Origin: Levilactobacillus yonginensis
GTDB lineage: Bacteria > Bacillota > Bacilli > Lactobacillales > Lactobacillaceae
NCBI RefSeq assembly: GCF_003946265.1
Contig: NZ_RHNO01000003.1
Span: 117,331-181,330, forward strand
Reading direction: 5' to 3'
DNA length: 64,000 nucleotides
Both the position numbers and the translations under genes were made by a program. Shown here in pieces: positions 26,762 to 36,165 of the stretch; the first letter of the stretch is position 1, and every line of letters starts with the position of its first letter. Below the pieces are notes generated by a model. It worked only from the letters and a program-made list of their open reading frames with translations. It was not told the DNA's origin and ran no database searches.

Positions 26762-27004
26762 ATGCACAGTGTTAGTCAGCGAATCAAAGCCATACTCCAA
26801 ACGGCTTATCAAAACAATCAAATCACTACCCTAATATTTCATGACGTTACCTACACGGGAACGGTCGACTACGTTTCCGCGTCGACCGTTTACATGGGTT
26901 TAGCTGCTGGCCAATCGCAGGAAATTCCCCTCACCGAAATCAGCCATGTCAAGTTACACCAATTACAATCATGGTGGTATCTTTATGATCAAGCCCGTGA
27001 GTAA
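26762..27004 (+). CDS. Small YolD-like protein, SOS-boxed
   Basis: This 80-residue soluble protein has the pattern of YolD-like proteins: an N-terminal helix (SQRIKAILQTAYQNN), a beta-strand block with TYTGTVDYVSASTVYMGL, and the closing IPLTEISHVKL segment where YolD proteins have an I-P-x-x-x-I motif. YolD-like genes commonly sit beside an SOS-induced Y-family polymerase (UvrX/UmuC), and the promoter here has a LexA box. No polymerase gene follows, so this is a solitary copy. The family call is by pattern and context only. Confidence 0.65.
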   Translation: MHSVSQRIKAILQTAYQNNQITTLIFHDVTYTGTVDYVSASTVYMGLAAGQSQEIPLTEISHVKLHQLQSWWYLYDQARE

Positions 27005-27364
27005 CTTCCTCTAGTATCACCTCTATCAGCCAAAAAATAAACCCTTTTTTCTGAAATTGTTGGCATTTTCTTTACAATTTGAAGAAAACGCTACCTTGGT
27101 TAATCCGTTAGGTTTTTCCGTCCGACGCTGGCAACGTCATTTTAACGATAAAACCCCTTTTAAGTTAGTCCTAGTCTACCTAGAGTATAAACCCAAACGA
27201 CCGGAAATATTGACCACAGTTTGAGTGAACTGGTAACAATCCGAAAGTTATATAGATTGACTGATTGATTGATCGAAATCAATTAGCGGGCAAAATAATA
27301 GACCCAACTAATTTCACGATAGCCAAAAGGTCGTGTACACTAGTAGATAAAGGAGGTCCTATTC
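27005..27364. other. Gap after the YolD-like gene; a weak 55-codon frame only
   Basis: A plus-strand frame at 27057-27224 (TTG start) runs 55 codons and contains NPLGFSVRRWQRHF, but it has no ribosome site. It may be a remnant or chance. A -10-like TACACT and AAAGGAGG at the right belong to the HAD gene. Confidence 0.4.
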
Positions 27365-28174
27365 TTGATCAAGATGATTGCTCTAGACCTAGATAACACG
27401 CTACTTGATAACCACAAAAAAATCAGTGAAGCCAACGTTGCCGCACTACAACGGCTCCATCAACAAGGCTTAAAAATTGTCCTATGTACCGGCCGACCAC
27501 TTGCGGCTATCCACCCCTACATTGCCCAACTGGGCTTAACTGCGGAAACCGACTACACCATCACCTTTAATGGCGGTTTAGTCGTCCACAATGCCACGGG
27601 TGAGGTTCTCTATCAAAATGGCCTCCACAAGACGGACTTCGAACCGCTCTACCAGTACGCTTCACGCTACAGTCTCCCGCTAGATATCTTAGATTTTGAT
27701 CAGGACTTCCAAATTAAAGAACTTGGCCCCTCACTTTATCACCGAGCCAAAAAGGTGGGCGTCGACTATTTTCCCGTAACGTTCAAAGAGTTACCCGATA
27801 ACCTTTTTAGCACAGCATTAGTTTCGATTAAGCCAACAATGCTAGACGCCGTCAACCAACAACTACCAGAGGCCCTCTTTTCAACCTACCACGTGGTTCG
27901 TTCGCAGCCCCACATGCTAGAATTTCTCTCACCAGAAGTGGACAAAATCGTAGGCATCAAGGCTCTCCTGGCCCGTTTCAACTGGGATACCAGCAACTTG
28001 ATGACTTTCGGTGACGCCGAAAACGACTTCCACATGATTCAACAAGCAGGCGAGGGGGTCGCTATGATCAATGGTCAGCTGGATGTAAAGGCCGTCGCCG
28101 ATCACATTACCACCAAGGACAACAATGAATCCGGCGTGGCGGACTATCTACAAAGATATTTTGAGCTGGTTTAG
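27365..28174 (+). CDS. Cof-type HAD-superfamily phosphatase
   Basis: This is a 269-residue cytoplasmic HAD hydrolase of the IIB (Cof) group. Motif I is ALDLDNTLLD (nucleophile Asp near 8), motif II is CTGRP, a conserved Lys lies in the DKIVGIKAL segment, and motif IV is FGDAENDFHM. Members dephosphorylate sugar phosphates or cofactor phosphates; the exact substrate cannot be inferred. The TTG start is 8 bases after AAAGGAGG. A weak hairpin with TTTT at 28350-28383 separates it from the next gene. Confidence 0.88.
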   Translation: MIKMIALDLDNTLLDNHKKISEANVAALQRLHQQGLKIVLCTGRPLAAIHPYIAQLGLTAETDYTITFNGGLVVHNATGEVLYQNGLHKTDFEPLYQYASRYSLPLDILDFDQDFQIKELGPSLYHRAKKVGVDYFPVTFKELPDNLFSTALVSIKPTMLDAVNQQLPEALFSTYHVVRSQPHMLEFLSPEVDKIVGIKALLARFNWDTSNLMTFGDAENDFHMIQQAGEGVAMINGQLDVKAVADHITTKDNNESGVADYLQRYFELV

Positions 28175-28401
28175 TCGTAAAACCTACTTCCAAAGTAAAA
28201 TCACACGAAACGGCCTGCTAGAAGTCATTGGGAAGATTACCCTTAATGATCGGTATGGACTTCTTAGACCATCCTTACAATCCCCAATTCGCACCATTGG
28301 TTATGGTATACTGAGACTCATTATTTGCAAACATTCATAACTTGATTAACTGGTGGTGACCACTATCTGGGGCATCACCTTTTACGTGAAGGAAGACTTT
28401 C

Positions 28402-29478
28402 ATGAACGACGTCATCAACTACTTCCAGTCAATTCGGATTCGTGGTCTTGGCTGGCTTCTCTTGGCAAGCCTGTACTTATTCGCCAACCAGCCCATTCTA
28501 ATCATTGTGTACATCTACTTAGCGACGGTAATGGTTCTGCGGACGTGGCTCGCGCAATTCCCCCGTCCAGCTAAAATTGGCCTGACCGTCATCTACGGCC
28601 TTCTCCTAGTTATTCAGCTGGTCTTCATTTCTGCGGTCGTCTTCCCGTTGCGAGGCCAATCGCTCATCTATTTCCCAGCCAAACTGATTGGCGTGCTCAT
28701 CGTACTCTTCCCATTATGGGTCGAGCGCTTCGTAACGACCAACAACCAAACGGTCTTCTACTTACCCACGGTAGAAGAGACGGCCACGGTCAGCTTCGAT
28801 GAATTACGTCAAAGTGCTGATAAACTGAGCGCGCTCATGGATAATGCCGCTGCGGCTAAAGATAAGGTCTCAGTCGACCACGTAAAAACAATTTTAGAAG
28901 ACCTACCGCGTCACAGTTCCGTACACTACATCAATCACGGAACCCTCACAGATGCTTACTTTGATGCTGCTACGGCGACGTTAACCGATTCCAAACTTTA
29001 CTTGGCCGTTTCCAACACGGGCAGTGCCGCCAGCGAGATGATCTCAGTGTTTACTCGTAAGCAGTTCAATCACGTGTCGCTCGCCTTCGACCGCGACTTA
29101 GAGACAATTATTAGTTATAATGGCGGCGACAACGTTTATCCACCAGGAATGAACGCCGAGACTCTGGAATTCTTCCACCAAAAGACTGGGGCTTCTGTCC
29201 TGGTATACAGCCTCCCGGTAACCACCGCTCAAAAGACGTTTGTCATTGACAAAATCGCCGAAATCAACCGTGAAGGCAGCGCCTACAACATGCTTGGATT
29301 GGTCTCTAAGCATTCTGCTAAGCCCAACATCATGTTCTGTTCACAATTTGTCTACAAGATGCTCAAATTGGCGGGAGTCGCCTACTTCGACATGAAGGAT
29401 GGTGCCGTCCGGCCAACGGACTTTATCGAACAGGATTATTATAAGAAATTGAAGTTTGAATATGAACTGAAATTCTAA
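28402..29478 (+). CDS. Membrane protein with C-terminal permuted papain-like (YiiX/NlpC-P60) domain
   Basis: This 358-residue protein has four N-terminal hydrophobic segments in residues 12-112, a helical linker, then a domain from about residue 185. The domain holds FNHVSLAFD (His) and, about 90 residues later, MFCSQFVYKML (Cys). His before Cys is the circularly permuted order of YiiX/YebB-type NlpC/P60 enzymes. Such enzymes hydrolyse amide or ester bonds, sometimes in lipids or cell wall; the substrate here is unknown. It is monocistronic with a strong terminator. Confidence 0.72.
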   Translation: MNDVINYFQSIRIRGLGWLLLASLYLFANQPILIIVYIYLATVMVLRTWLAQFPRPAKIGLTVIYGLLLVIQLVFISAVVFPLRGQSLIYFPAKLIGVLIVLFPLWVERFVTTNNQTVFYLPTVEETATVSFDELRQSADKLSALMDNAAAAKDKVSVDHVKTILEDLPRHSSVHYINHGTLTDAYFDAATATLTDSKLYLAVSNTGSAASEMISVFTRKQFNHVSLAFDRDLETIISYNGGDNVYPPGMNAETLEFFHQKTGASVLVYSLPVTTAQKTFVIDKIAEINREGSAYNMLGLVSKHSAKPNIMFCSQFVYKMLKLAGVAYFDMKDGAVRPTDFIEQDYYKKLKFEYELKF

Positions 29479-29486
29479 GGACACGA

Positions 29487-29529
29487 AAGACGAGCCACCA
29501 GCGCTGCATGCTGGTGACTCGTCTTTTTT
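29487..29529 (+). terminator. Strong terminator after the papain-like gene
   Basis: Stem AAGACGAGCCACCAGC / GCTGGTGACTCGTCTT followed by T residues. Confidence 0.92.
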
Positions 29530-29620
29530 AAGAAGGTTGAAAGTTTACCTGAATATACTCAGACTAGTTGCATCTAGACTGCTGCTATCTACCGACGATG
29601 CAGCTACAGGCTAGGAAGTC

Positions 29621-31033
29621 TTAGCTGACCCGCACGCTACCGCTAGTTGCGTAAACACTAATTGCGTGTTCTGGCTGATCACCGACCGTCCCAATCTTAT
29701 GGGAGTCATCGTTTAAGCTCAGCTGTGCTTCTTGTGGTTCTCGCACGCGATCATGCTTACTCTTCAGATCCAAACGATAGTCAGTCATCAATGGCATCTG
29801 CAGGGTCACGCTGCCCCCAGCCTCAACCTTAAAATCATCAGTTAAGCCGGCCAGCTGAACGTTGACATTCCCGTTCCCAGCATGAAATGTACCGCCACCA
29901 GTAAAATTGCGGCCCTTAATGGCCCCATTATTGGCCGCAACAATGGCTTGTCCCGTGTACCCGTCCAGCTTGATAGCGCCGTTTTGTCCGTGCAAATCAA
30001 CGTCACCCGTGTGATCCGCCAATTTAATTGCGCCATTACGGGAATCGACCTTCAAAGTCCCGGACGTTTCCCGCGACGTCACGCTACCATTTTTGCTTAA
30101 TAGTTCCAGCTTAGCCGCATGAACTTGGTCTAGCCGAATGGCACCGTTGGTGGACTTCAGTAGGAGCTCACTCACATGGTCATCAAACGCCCGCATACTG
30201 CCATTGATAGCGTGCGCCGTAATTTTCAGTGGCGCACTGAGGTCGCTGATTTCTAGACTCCCATTACCAGCATGGACACCGACCATTGCCGCCAGGTTAG
30301 CCGGCAAAAAGATTTCTGCGCGGACGTGGTTGGGCCACAAACGGGGCCGATCTCCCTGTTTAATTGTGAGGAGATCCCCGTGCCGTTCAGCTCGCAGGTA
30401 ATACCGGGCATTGTCCCGGCTCATGTACTCATTGATCACGATTTCGTCGGCATTAGCCGGGCCCAATTTAACTGCCGCATCCCGGTAGCTCAGATCCACA
30501 TGTGCCAAATCCGCCACGTTAAAGGACTGTGTGTTGACCAGTCGCAGTGACTCCACAAAAGTCCGTCGTGGCCGCTCACCATTCACATAAACGTCGTCAC
30601 CCTGGACATCGATCATCCCGCCGGCTACCGAAACATGGTCGCCATCAACTTTGACCAATTTACCAAAATCAACCTTATCATTTTCTCCATCTACCAGAAC
30701 GTGGTGACCCCAAGTCACTTTGTCCCCGTGAATCTTCAATTTGCCAATTTTTACTTGGGAGTCGTCAACGTCACGTTCCGTGGCGTCATCAGCTGACCCA
30801 TCCGCCGCATCTTCTGCCGCCACTTCTTTAAGCAAAGCATCGATGTCGCCCAGCTGTGCCATGGCTTCGTCCACGGCCAGTGCTGCAGCCTGTCCCTGAT
30901 TCACTTTATCCGTGACGGCCTCGGTAAGGTCCCCCACAAGTTCTTCCTTCAATTCCGTCAACGCCCGTGAAGGCTGATACTGGCTGAATCGTTGATCCAA
31001 CCGCGTGCGAATTTCCATTGTGATATCGTCCAT
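29621..31033 (-). CDS. DUF1700/HAAS-like and DUF4097 beta-helix protein
   Basis: This is a 470-residue protein. Residues 1-75 form a helical HAAS/DUF1700-type domain (LDQRFSQYQPSRALTELKEE...AMAQLGDI). From about residue 170 to the end is a repetitive DUF4097 region with HAGNGS, NGAIRL, NGSVT and NGAIKL repeats typical of a right-handed beta-helix. No membrane span is evident. It starts 1 base after the PadR gene stop, the usual PadR-HAAS-DUF4097 arrangement. Such proteins are tied to envelope stress in Firmicutes (LiaG-like), but a precise role is not known. Confidence 0.8.
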   Translation of the reverse strand: MDDITMEIRTRLDQRFSQYQPSRALTELKEELVGDLTEAVTDKVNQGQAAALAVDEAMAQLGDIDALLKEVAAEDAADGSADDATERDVDDSQVKIGKLKIHGDKVTWGHHVLVDGENDKVDFGKLVKVDGDHVSVAGGMIDVQGDDVYVNGERPRRTFVESLRLVNTQSFNVADLAHVDLSYRDAAVKLGPANADEIVINEYMSRDNARYYLRAERHGDLLTIKQGDRPRLWPNHVRAEIFLPANLAAMVGVHAGNGSLEISDLSAPLKITAHAINGSMRAFDDHVSELLLKSTNGAIRLDQVHAAKLELLSKNGSVTSRETSGTLKVDSRNGAIKLADHTGDVDLHGQNGAIKLDGYTGQAIVAANNGAIKGRNFTGGGTFHAGNGNVNVQLAGLTDDFKVEAGGSVTLQMPLMTDYRLDLKSKHDRVREPQEAQLSLNDDSHKIGTVGDQPEHAISVYATSGSVRVS

Positions 31034-31034
31034 G

Positions 31035-31385
31035 CTAATCCTCCTCGGGAACCGTTCCCGTAATTAAGTCATCAATAATTGGTTTGGCCACTTGCCAAGC
31101 CGCAGTATTTTTCTTCAGCAGGGCCACCCCCACTGGCGTCACGTGATAGTACTTTCGCCGAGATCCCTGAGATTCATCCCCCCAGTAATCTTCCAATGCC
31201 CCATTCTTTTCCAGCCGGCGAAAGACGGTATACAATGTAGCCTCGTTGAGTTCATAATGTCCCTGGCTTAGTAGCTTGACTCGTTTGGCGACCTGATATC
31301 CATAACTATCCCCCTGTTGCAGAATATTTAAAATAATCGTATCCGTATGGCCCCGGATGAGATCTTTGGAAATAACCTCAGCCAT
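31035..31385 (-). CDS. PadR-family transcriptional repressor
   Basis: This 116-residue regulator starts MAEVISKDLIRGHTDTIILN and carries the PadR winged helix (LLSQGHYELNEATLYTVFRRLEKNGAL) and the SQGSRRKYYHVTPVG wing. It is followed immediately by the DUF4097 gene, which it probably controls together with itself through the palindrome in its promoter. Confidence 0.9.
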   Translation of the reverse strand: MAEVISKDLIRGHTDTIILNILQQGDSYGYQVAKRVKLLSQGHYELNEATLYTVFRRLEKNGALEDYWGDESQGSRRKYYHVTPVGVALLKKNTAAWQVAKPIIDDLITGTVPEED

Positions 31386-31418
31386 ATTGCCACTCCCTTC
31401 CGTTTTCTCAATGGAACT

Positions 31419-31447
31419 AATGTATCACACACTACTATGTGTGTCAA
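31419..31447 (-). promoter_or_regulatory. Promoter and operator of the PadR-DUF4097 operon
   Basis: On the minus strand TTGACA (31442-31447), a 17-base spacer and TACATT (31419-31424). The spacer contains the inverted repeat CACACA-N6-TGTGTG (31426-31443), suitable for autorepression. Confidence 0.8.
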
Positions 31448-31481
31448 AGTAATTTATCTAAAACAGTAAAATACCTAAAAA

Positions 31482-31653
31482 AGAGAGTGAGCCAAAAGGC
31501 GGTTAGTCAATAAGTATTAACGTCGATGGACGAATAATCCTGATCTTGGATTGTTTGTCCATCGGGGTTAAGCGGAGTTGACTGCCTTTCGTCGCATGCT
31601 TCAACTATATATGTTCAGAACGCAAAAAGGGTCTGAGACTTTTGTCCCAGACC
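31482..31653 (+). repeat. Family C structured repeat, copy C4, with terminator
   Basis: Closing stem GAGCCAAAAGGC / GCCTTTCGTCGC is imperfect. The inner stem CGATGGACGAATAATCC / GGATTGTTTGTCCATCG covaries with copy C2 (GGAC/GTCC against AGGC/GTTT). It ends with a GGTCTGAGAC-TTTT-GTCCCAGACC hairpin. Confidence 0.75.
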
Positions 31654-31825
31654 ACTTAGTCTAAAATTAAGTTTGCATGACTGGCTTGAGTTCTAGTGAA
31701 GCTGGATCAGCCACAAACTAAGGTCGGTGTACTGCCTAACACGTAACCCCCAATTTAGCTACCAACCACTTTAGCTACCAACCCGAGGTTTTTACACCAA
31801 CGGACAATTACAACGACTAATGTAA

Positions 31826-32007
31826 CCGCAGGCCGCCAGAAATTGGAGCCGCGGTGTCGACGGTGTTAGTTGGTGGGTTTCCAACTTACACCGTGGGACG
31901 AGTTCTAAGCCTCGGCGACTTTCCGAGGCTTAGAATCGAGGGCAAAGACCGCTTTATGGCTTTGCCCGGTCCCCACAGCGGCCCCAATTTCTGGCAGCCG
32001 AAGGCGG
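31826..32007 (+). repeat. Family A structured repeat, copy A4 (full)
   Basis: Closing arms GCCAGAAATTGG and CCAATTTCTGGC are unlike those of A3. Internal stems AGTTGG/CCAACT, TTCTAAGCCTCGG/CCGAGGCTTAGAA and GGGCAAAG/CTTTGCCC also differ in sequence from A3 while keeping pairing and loops. It lies immediately 3' of cdd. Confidence 0.9.
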
Positions 32008-32017
32008 CTTGTAAAGT

Positions 32018-32410
32018 CTATTTCAGCTCAGTAAACGCCCCAGGAAGAATACCCTCAACGGTAGTCTCAGCAAAAGCGCCGGACTGATTAGTTAAGTAGA
32101 CCGGTGCATCAGCATCAAAGAACTCAGCAATCACCTGCCGGCAGATACCACAAGGTGCGATGGGACCTTCCGTATTGCCAGTGACTAACAGCGCCGTAAA
32201 ATGTTTCTCACCAGCAGCGATACCGGAAAAGATTGCCGTCCGTTCGGCACAGTTGGTTGCGCCGTACGATGCGTTTTCAATATTGCAGCCACCATAGACC
32301 TTGCCACTAGCCCCAACCGCCGCTGCCCCAACGTGAAAGTGGGAATACGGGGTGTAGGCTTTGTCCAACATTGCCGTAGCAACTTTCAATAATTCAACTT
32401 GTTCTGCCAT
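32018..32410 (-). CDS. cdd: Cytidine deaminase
   Basis: This 130-residue enzyme deaminates cytidine and deoxycytidine to uridine forms in pyrimidine salvage. Visible are YSHFHVGAA, GGCNIENASYGATNCAERTA (zinc ligand Cys and catalytic Glu) and PCGICRQVIAEF (two further zinc-ligand cysteines). Length is typical of the tetrameric class. A GAGGAGG site precedes the ATG. A cre-like site lies 60 bases upstream. The 3' end directly abuts repeat A4. Confidence 0.96.
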   Translation of the reverse strand: MAEQVELLKVATAMLDKAYTPYSHFHVGAAAVGASGKVYGGCNIENASYGATNCAERTAIFSGIAAGEKHFTALLVTGNTEGPIAPCGICRQVIAEFFDADAPVYLTNQSGAFAETTVEGILPGAFTELK

Positions 32411-32468
32411 GTTGATTCCTCCTCGTTATTAAACGGTTTTACTTCACTACATTGTTACACAAACGGCT

Positions 32469-32482
32469 TGTAAGCGCTACCG
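32469..32482. promoter_or_regulatory. cre-like CcpA site between cdd and lepB
   Basis: TGTAAGCGCTACCG matches the cre consensus TGWAANCGNTNWCA at 12 of 14 positions. It lies upstream of cdd on the minus strand and also upstream of lepB, so the target is not certain. Confidence 0.55.
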
Positions 32483-32609
32483 TTTCGGCCAACTTTCTAC
32501 GTATTTCGTTAATTTTTCACTAAACTGGCTAAGCCTGAGACGAGCTATGCTAGAATAAACGTCATAACTACACCTCAATAAACCAAAATTCAGGGAGATA
32601 ATTCGTCTA

Positions 32610-33194
32610 ATGAAAGCCTTTCGCAGTATTCTAAGCTGGGTTTTGCCTATCTTGATTGCCCTTGTGGTCGTCTTGCTGGTACGCACCTACGTGTTTGAAG
32701 TCGTTAAGGTCTCAGGTGGTTCCATGGAGCCCAACCTGGCTGACCAAGAACGAATGGTGGTCGTCAAACCACTGAAGTTAAAACGGCTCAGCGTCATTGT
32801 CTTTGACGCCTACGGGGAAGACCCACAAGCCGCCAAAAACACCAACTACGTTAAGCGGGTCATTGGCCTACCTGGTGACAAAGTCGTCAGCAAGAACGGC
32901 TATATTTACGTGAACAACCAAGCTATCAATCAGTCCTTCATCAGCAAAGACGAGCGGACTTCGGGAACTGGTAATTGGACGCTAAGCAGTCTTGCCAAGG
33001 CGCATGACTGGAAGTATCAGGGGAATACGGTTCCCCAAAACCACTACTTCGTGCTCGGTGATCACCGGAGCATTTCCGAGGATGGCCGCGCCTGGGGTTA
33101 CGTGGACTCTGACAAGGTCATGGGAATTGTGAAGGTTCCCTTCTGGCAAGGTACCACAACTCATCGGACCAACGTGAATAGTCTGGCAAGTTAA
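32610..33194 (+). CDS. lepB: Signal peptidase I
   Basis: This 194-residue membrane peptidase removes Sec signal peptides. One N-terminal span (about residues 10-28) is followed by SGGSMEPNL with catalytic Ser38, then NYVKRVIGLPGD with catalytic Lys82, and the GDHRSISEDGRAWGYV box. This is the usual short Gram-positive SipS type. Several predicted clients (WxL, LPQT and secreted proteins) are encoded in this window. It is monocistronic with its own terminator. Confidence 0.95.
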   Translation: MKAFRSILSWVLPILIALVVVLLVRTYVFEVVKVSGGSMEPNLADQERMVVVKPLKLKRLSVIVFDAYGEDPQAAKNTNYVKRVIGLPGDKVVSKNGYIYVNNQAINQSFISKDERTSGTGNWTLSSLAKAHDWKYQGNTVPQNHYFVLGDHRSISEDGRAWGYVDSDKVMGIVKVPFWQGTTTHRTNVNSLAS

Positions 33195-33210
33195 GCTAAC
33201 GACAGCAATC

Positions 33211-33250
33211 AAAAATGGATTCAGGGCGAATAACCTTGAATCCATTTTTT
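33211..33250 (+). terminator. Terminator of lepB
   Basis: Stem AAAATGGATTCAGGG / CCTTGAATCCATTTTTT. Confidence 0.85.
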
Positions 33251-33294
33251 AACACGCTATTTACGCATCCACGTTCTATTTTTTTACAAATCGG

Positions 33295-35670
33295 TTAGCT
33301 CTCACGACGCTTCACAAGTGCCCCACTGATCACTGCCGCTAAAATTAAGAGTCCCAGCATAACCAGCGAAGTGGCCTTCGCTTCATTCGTTTGAGGCAAA
33401 GCACCAGCTGAACCCGCTGAAGGGGCAGCTGCAGCATGGTGTGAAAGGGTTGTCGCTGGTGTATTCCCAGTTATGGTGTCGGCACCACCCCCGTGATTGG
33501 TAACATCAGGCGTATTAGGTGAAACACCATCGCCCTCTTCACTAGTTGGTGTCTGATCATCCGGAACGGTGACCGTCTGGCTAGCATCATTAATATCCGC
33601 GTGGGTAGCAATCTCCTTGCCATCCTGGTACAAGTTTTCAAATACAACCAGTTGCTTGCCAGCTAAGCCACTTGCATCAAAGGTAAAGTCAACATAAACG
33701 TAGCCATTAGCTGTCGTTGGCGTAAAGGTCGTCGAACCGGTGACCTCTTTACCATTGACCAACAGCGCGTTCCCCGTTTCCTTGTCCATTAAGACACCAG
33801 AAACGGTGTAAGACTTACCTGGCGTTAAATTCGTGTATTGCACCCGATCTTGTACGGTGACCGAGCTATCAGCGTCAACTGATTTGTCGCCATCACTGGC
33901 ATCGGTAGCCGTCGTTTGTAGCGTTGGATTGGAAACGATAACCGTTTGACCATTATCGTTAATATCAGCGTGACTAGTTACTTGATTGCCGTTGTGATAG
34001 AGCGTTTCAAAGACCACAATGTCCTTACCACGTAGTGAACTGGCATTAAAAGTAAATTGGACATTGATGCTACCGTTGGGTGCTTCAGGGGTAAAGATGG
34101 TTGAACCAGTAACTTCTTGCCCATCAACTTTGAGCGTGTTACCAGTCATCTTATCCATCAAGACACCCTTGACCGTGTAGGTCTTACCCGGCGTCAAATT
34201 GTGGAAAGTAACACGATCAACAATGGTTGTGTCGCGGGTTGGATTGATTACCTTATCCCCATCGTTACCATCAACCGCAGTCGTCCCAATTGATGGTTTT
34301 TGCGTTAGATTAATAGCCACAGTCTGGCCGCTATCGTTGATGTCTTCATGACTAGTGACCACTTTACCATCTTGAAGTAGGCTTTCAAAAGCAACGACCT
34401 GCTTCCCATTCAGAGCGCTCGCATCAAATGTAAACGCAACATTGACTGACCCTGCGCTTGAAGTTGGTGTGAACGTCGTTGAGCCAGTAACCTGTTTGCC
34501 GTTCACTTGTAAGGCGTTACCCGTAGCTTTGTCCATTAGAGTGCCATTAACCGTGTACGCCTTGCCAACGGTGAGTCCTTTATACTGAACCTGATCGACA
34601 ATCTTAGCCTCACCAGACTGGGTAATCGTTTTATTACCGTCACTAGTCGCCGTCGTCCCAATGGTTGGCTTCTCAACATCTGACTTCCAACTCATCGTGT
34701 CAGTGGCCTTTTGATCATCACTGACATACTTATCACCCACAACTAACGCCTGTTGTTGGTTCGTCGCAGGTCGATCGTACTTCGCGAAGGTGTAGGAATC
34801 GGTCCCACCATTAGCAACGACATCGACCGATCCATCAGCCGTCGTGTCTGGCACGGAAATGCTGAACTTATCACCGACCTTGACGTTAACGCCCTTGGTC
34901 GAACTAATTTCTGAACTCGTTCCGTCTGCCGTCTTAATCTGAGCACCAGTTACGTCCTTACTCAAAGTAATATCGGCTTGCCCTTGTAGATCATGCGGCG
35001 CGGTTAACTCATAATTCTGCGTGAACTGACCATTCGTATCAGTAACGCTACCATCCTTTTGCAGCTGAATATCCAGGTCTTCGTATACCCACTGTTTAAG
35101 GTTAGCCATCGCATCGTTCAACGTCGGATTTACAATATCAAAATCATCAACGTTAATCCCATCGGTTGGGACAATCTTATGAACCATCCACTGCGTTGCA
35201 ATGAAGGCATCGATGTTGCTCAGGGTCGAAACACCAGCCCCTTTATATGTATCGGTACCGTGTTCAACATAACCCAACTTTAACAGGTTACTTAGTTGCT
35301 TCTTCTGGGTGGCACTCAAGTCGTCTAGCGGTGACGACGAGCCATTTGGTGTTTCTTGATCAAAGTTCAAGCAGTATGCCAGAGCACCATCAGCCGTCTT
35401 AAACTTTTGACCATTCCAATCAGCGCCATTTCTTTGGGCAAATCCCCAAATTAACCCATCACTATCATATTTCAAATAGGTCCCTTGCAGTGGCACGCCA
35501 TCATTCCAGGCATTGGTCGTCGTATCAATGCCAACTGGTGAAAATGTCTTTGAACCCGCTGGTGTAACCGCATCTTGAGCGGCTGAAGCCGGTGTGGGTG
35601 TGACTAAAAACAATAGCGAAACCGCCAACAGTCCAACGAGGCTAAGAATCCCTAGTATTCTCTTTTTCAT
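33295..35670 (-). CDS. Large LPQTNE-anchored adhesin with thioester (TQXA) and VaFE repeats
   Basis: This is a 791-residue surface protein. The signal peptide ends near residue 30. An N-terminal thioester-type domain follows, with Cys in GALAYCLNFDQ (about residue 95) and Gln in FIATQWMVHKI (about 160); these can form an internal Cys-Gln thioester for covalent attachment to host surfaces. Three tandem repeats of about 115 residues (from roughly 335, 455 and 570) each contain a VaFE-like box (VVAFESL, IVVFETLY, LVVFENLY), expected to form isopeptide-locked Ig folds. The end carries LPQTNEA, a membrane span and KRRES. It is monocistronic. Confidence 0.88.
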   Translation of the reverse strand: MKKRILGILSLVGLLAVSLLFLVTPTPASAAQDAVTPAGSKTFSPVGIDTTTNAWNDGVPLQGTYLKYDSDGLIWGFAQRNGADWNGQKFKTADGALAYCLNFDQETPNGSSSPLDDLSATQKKQLSNLLKLGYVEHGTDTYKGAGVSTLSNIDAFIATQWMVHKIVPTDGINVDDFDIVNPTLNDAMANLKQWVYEDLDIQLQKDGSVTDTNGQFTQNYELTAPHDLQGQADITLSKDVTGAQIKTADGTSSEISSTKGVNVKVGDKFSISVPDTTADGSVDVVANGGTDSYTFAKYDRPATNQQQALVVGDKYVSDDQKATDTMSWKSDVEKPTIGTTATSDGNKTITQSGEAKIVDQVQYKGLTVGKAYTVNGTLMDKATGNALQVNGKQVTGSTTFTPTSSAGSVNVAFTFDASALNGKQVVAFESLLQDGKVVTSHEDINDSGQTVAINLTQKPSIGTTAVDGNDGDKVINPTRDTTIVDRVTFHNLTPGKTYTVKGVLMDKMTGNTLKVDGQEVTGSTIFTPEAPNGSINVQFTFNASSLRGKDIVVFETLYHNGNQVTSHADINDNGQTVIVSNPTLQTTATDASDGDKSVDADSSVTVQDRVQYTNLTPGKSYTVSGVLMDKETGNALLVNGKEVTGSTTFTPTTANGYVYVDFTFDASGLAGKQLVVFENLYQDGKEIATHADINDASQTVTVPDDQTPTSEEGDGVSPNTPDVTNHGGGADTITGNTPATTLSHHAAAAPSAGSAGALPQTNEAKATSLVMLGLLILAAVISGALVKRRES

Positions 35671-36165
35671 TTCTAAGACCTCCTTAAGGAAATTTTAATG
35701 TCATTTACAGTTTGATAATATTACATAACATTCAATCCTGCAATAGGTTCGTAGGGCATAATTCTAGTGGGTGTTAAACACTTTATGAATAAATTATATG
35801 ACTAATCAAGTGATAAACTATGATATCAGACAATTACTGTTAAAACGTTTATAAAATCGCACCACATCGAGCTATCTGGACAGTATAAGCATCATAGTAT
35901 GTTTAATTAAAATAATTTTTAAGTGGCCGTAAACTAGGGCTATTTTGCTATTTTAGCGATTGGTTTGTTTGTTCAGCTTCATAACGTCTGCCCTCACACA
36001 AACTGAATAGTGGCTAAATATTGTGACGACAGCTTCCGACCCTTTTCACAAGCACCTGATTATTTTAGAAAACGACAGCTATGCGTACCAAGCTTCTCAA
36101 CCACTACTTGTGTTCTCTGCCGCTTTTTCAAATGTGCTATACTGCTGAAAAATCGAGGTGATTTG
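35671..36165. other. Gap upstream of the adhesin gene; only a -10-like box seen
   Basis: About 330 AT-rich bases, then a TATACT at 36138 that probably serves the small membrane protein gene. An in-frame upstream extension of that gene (from 36010) lacks a ribosome site. Confidence 0.5.

Noticed and set aside
27057..27224. 55-codon frame containing NPLGFSVRRW, recalling a VirB8 end motif
   Set aside because: No ribosome site, TTG start only and no neighbouring conjugation genes; kept only as a note in the gap entry.
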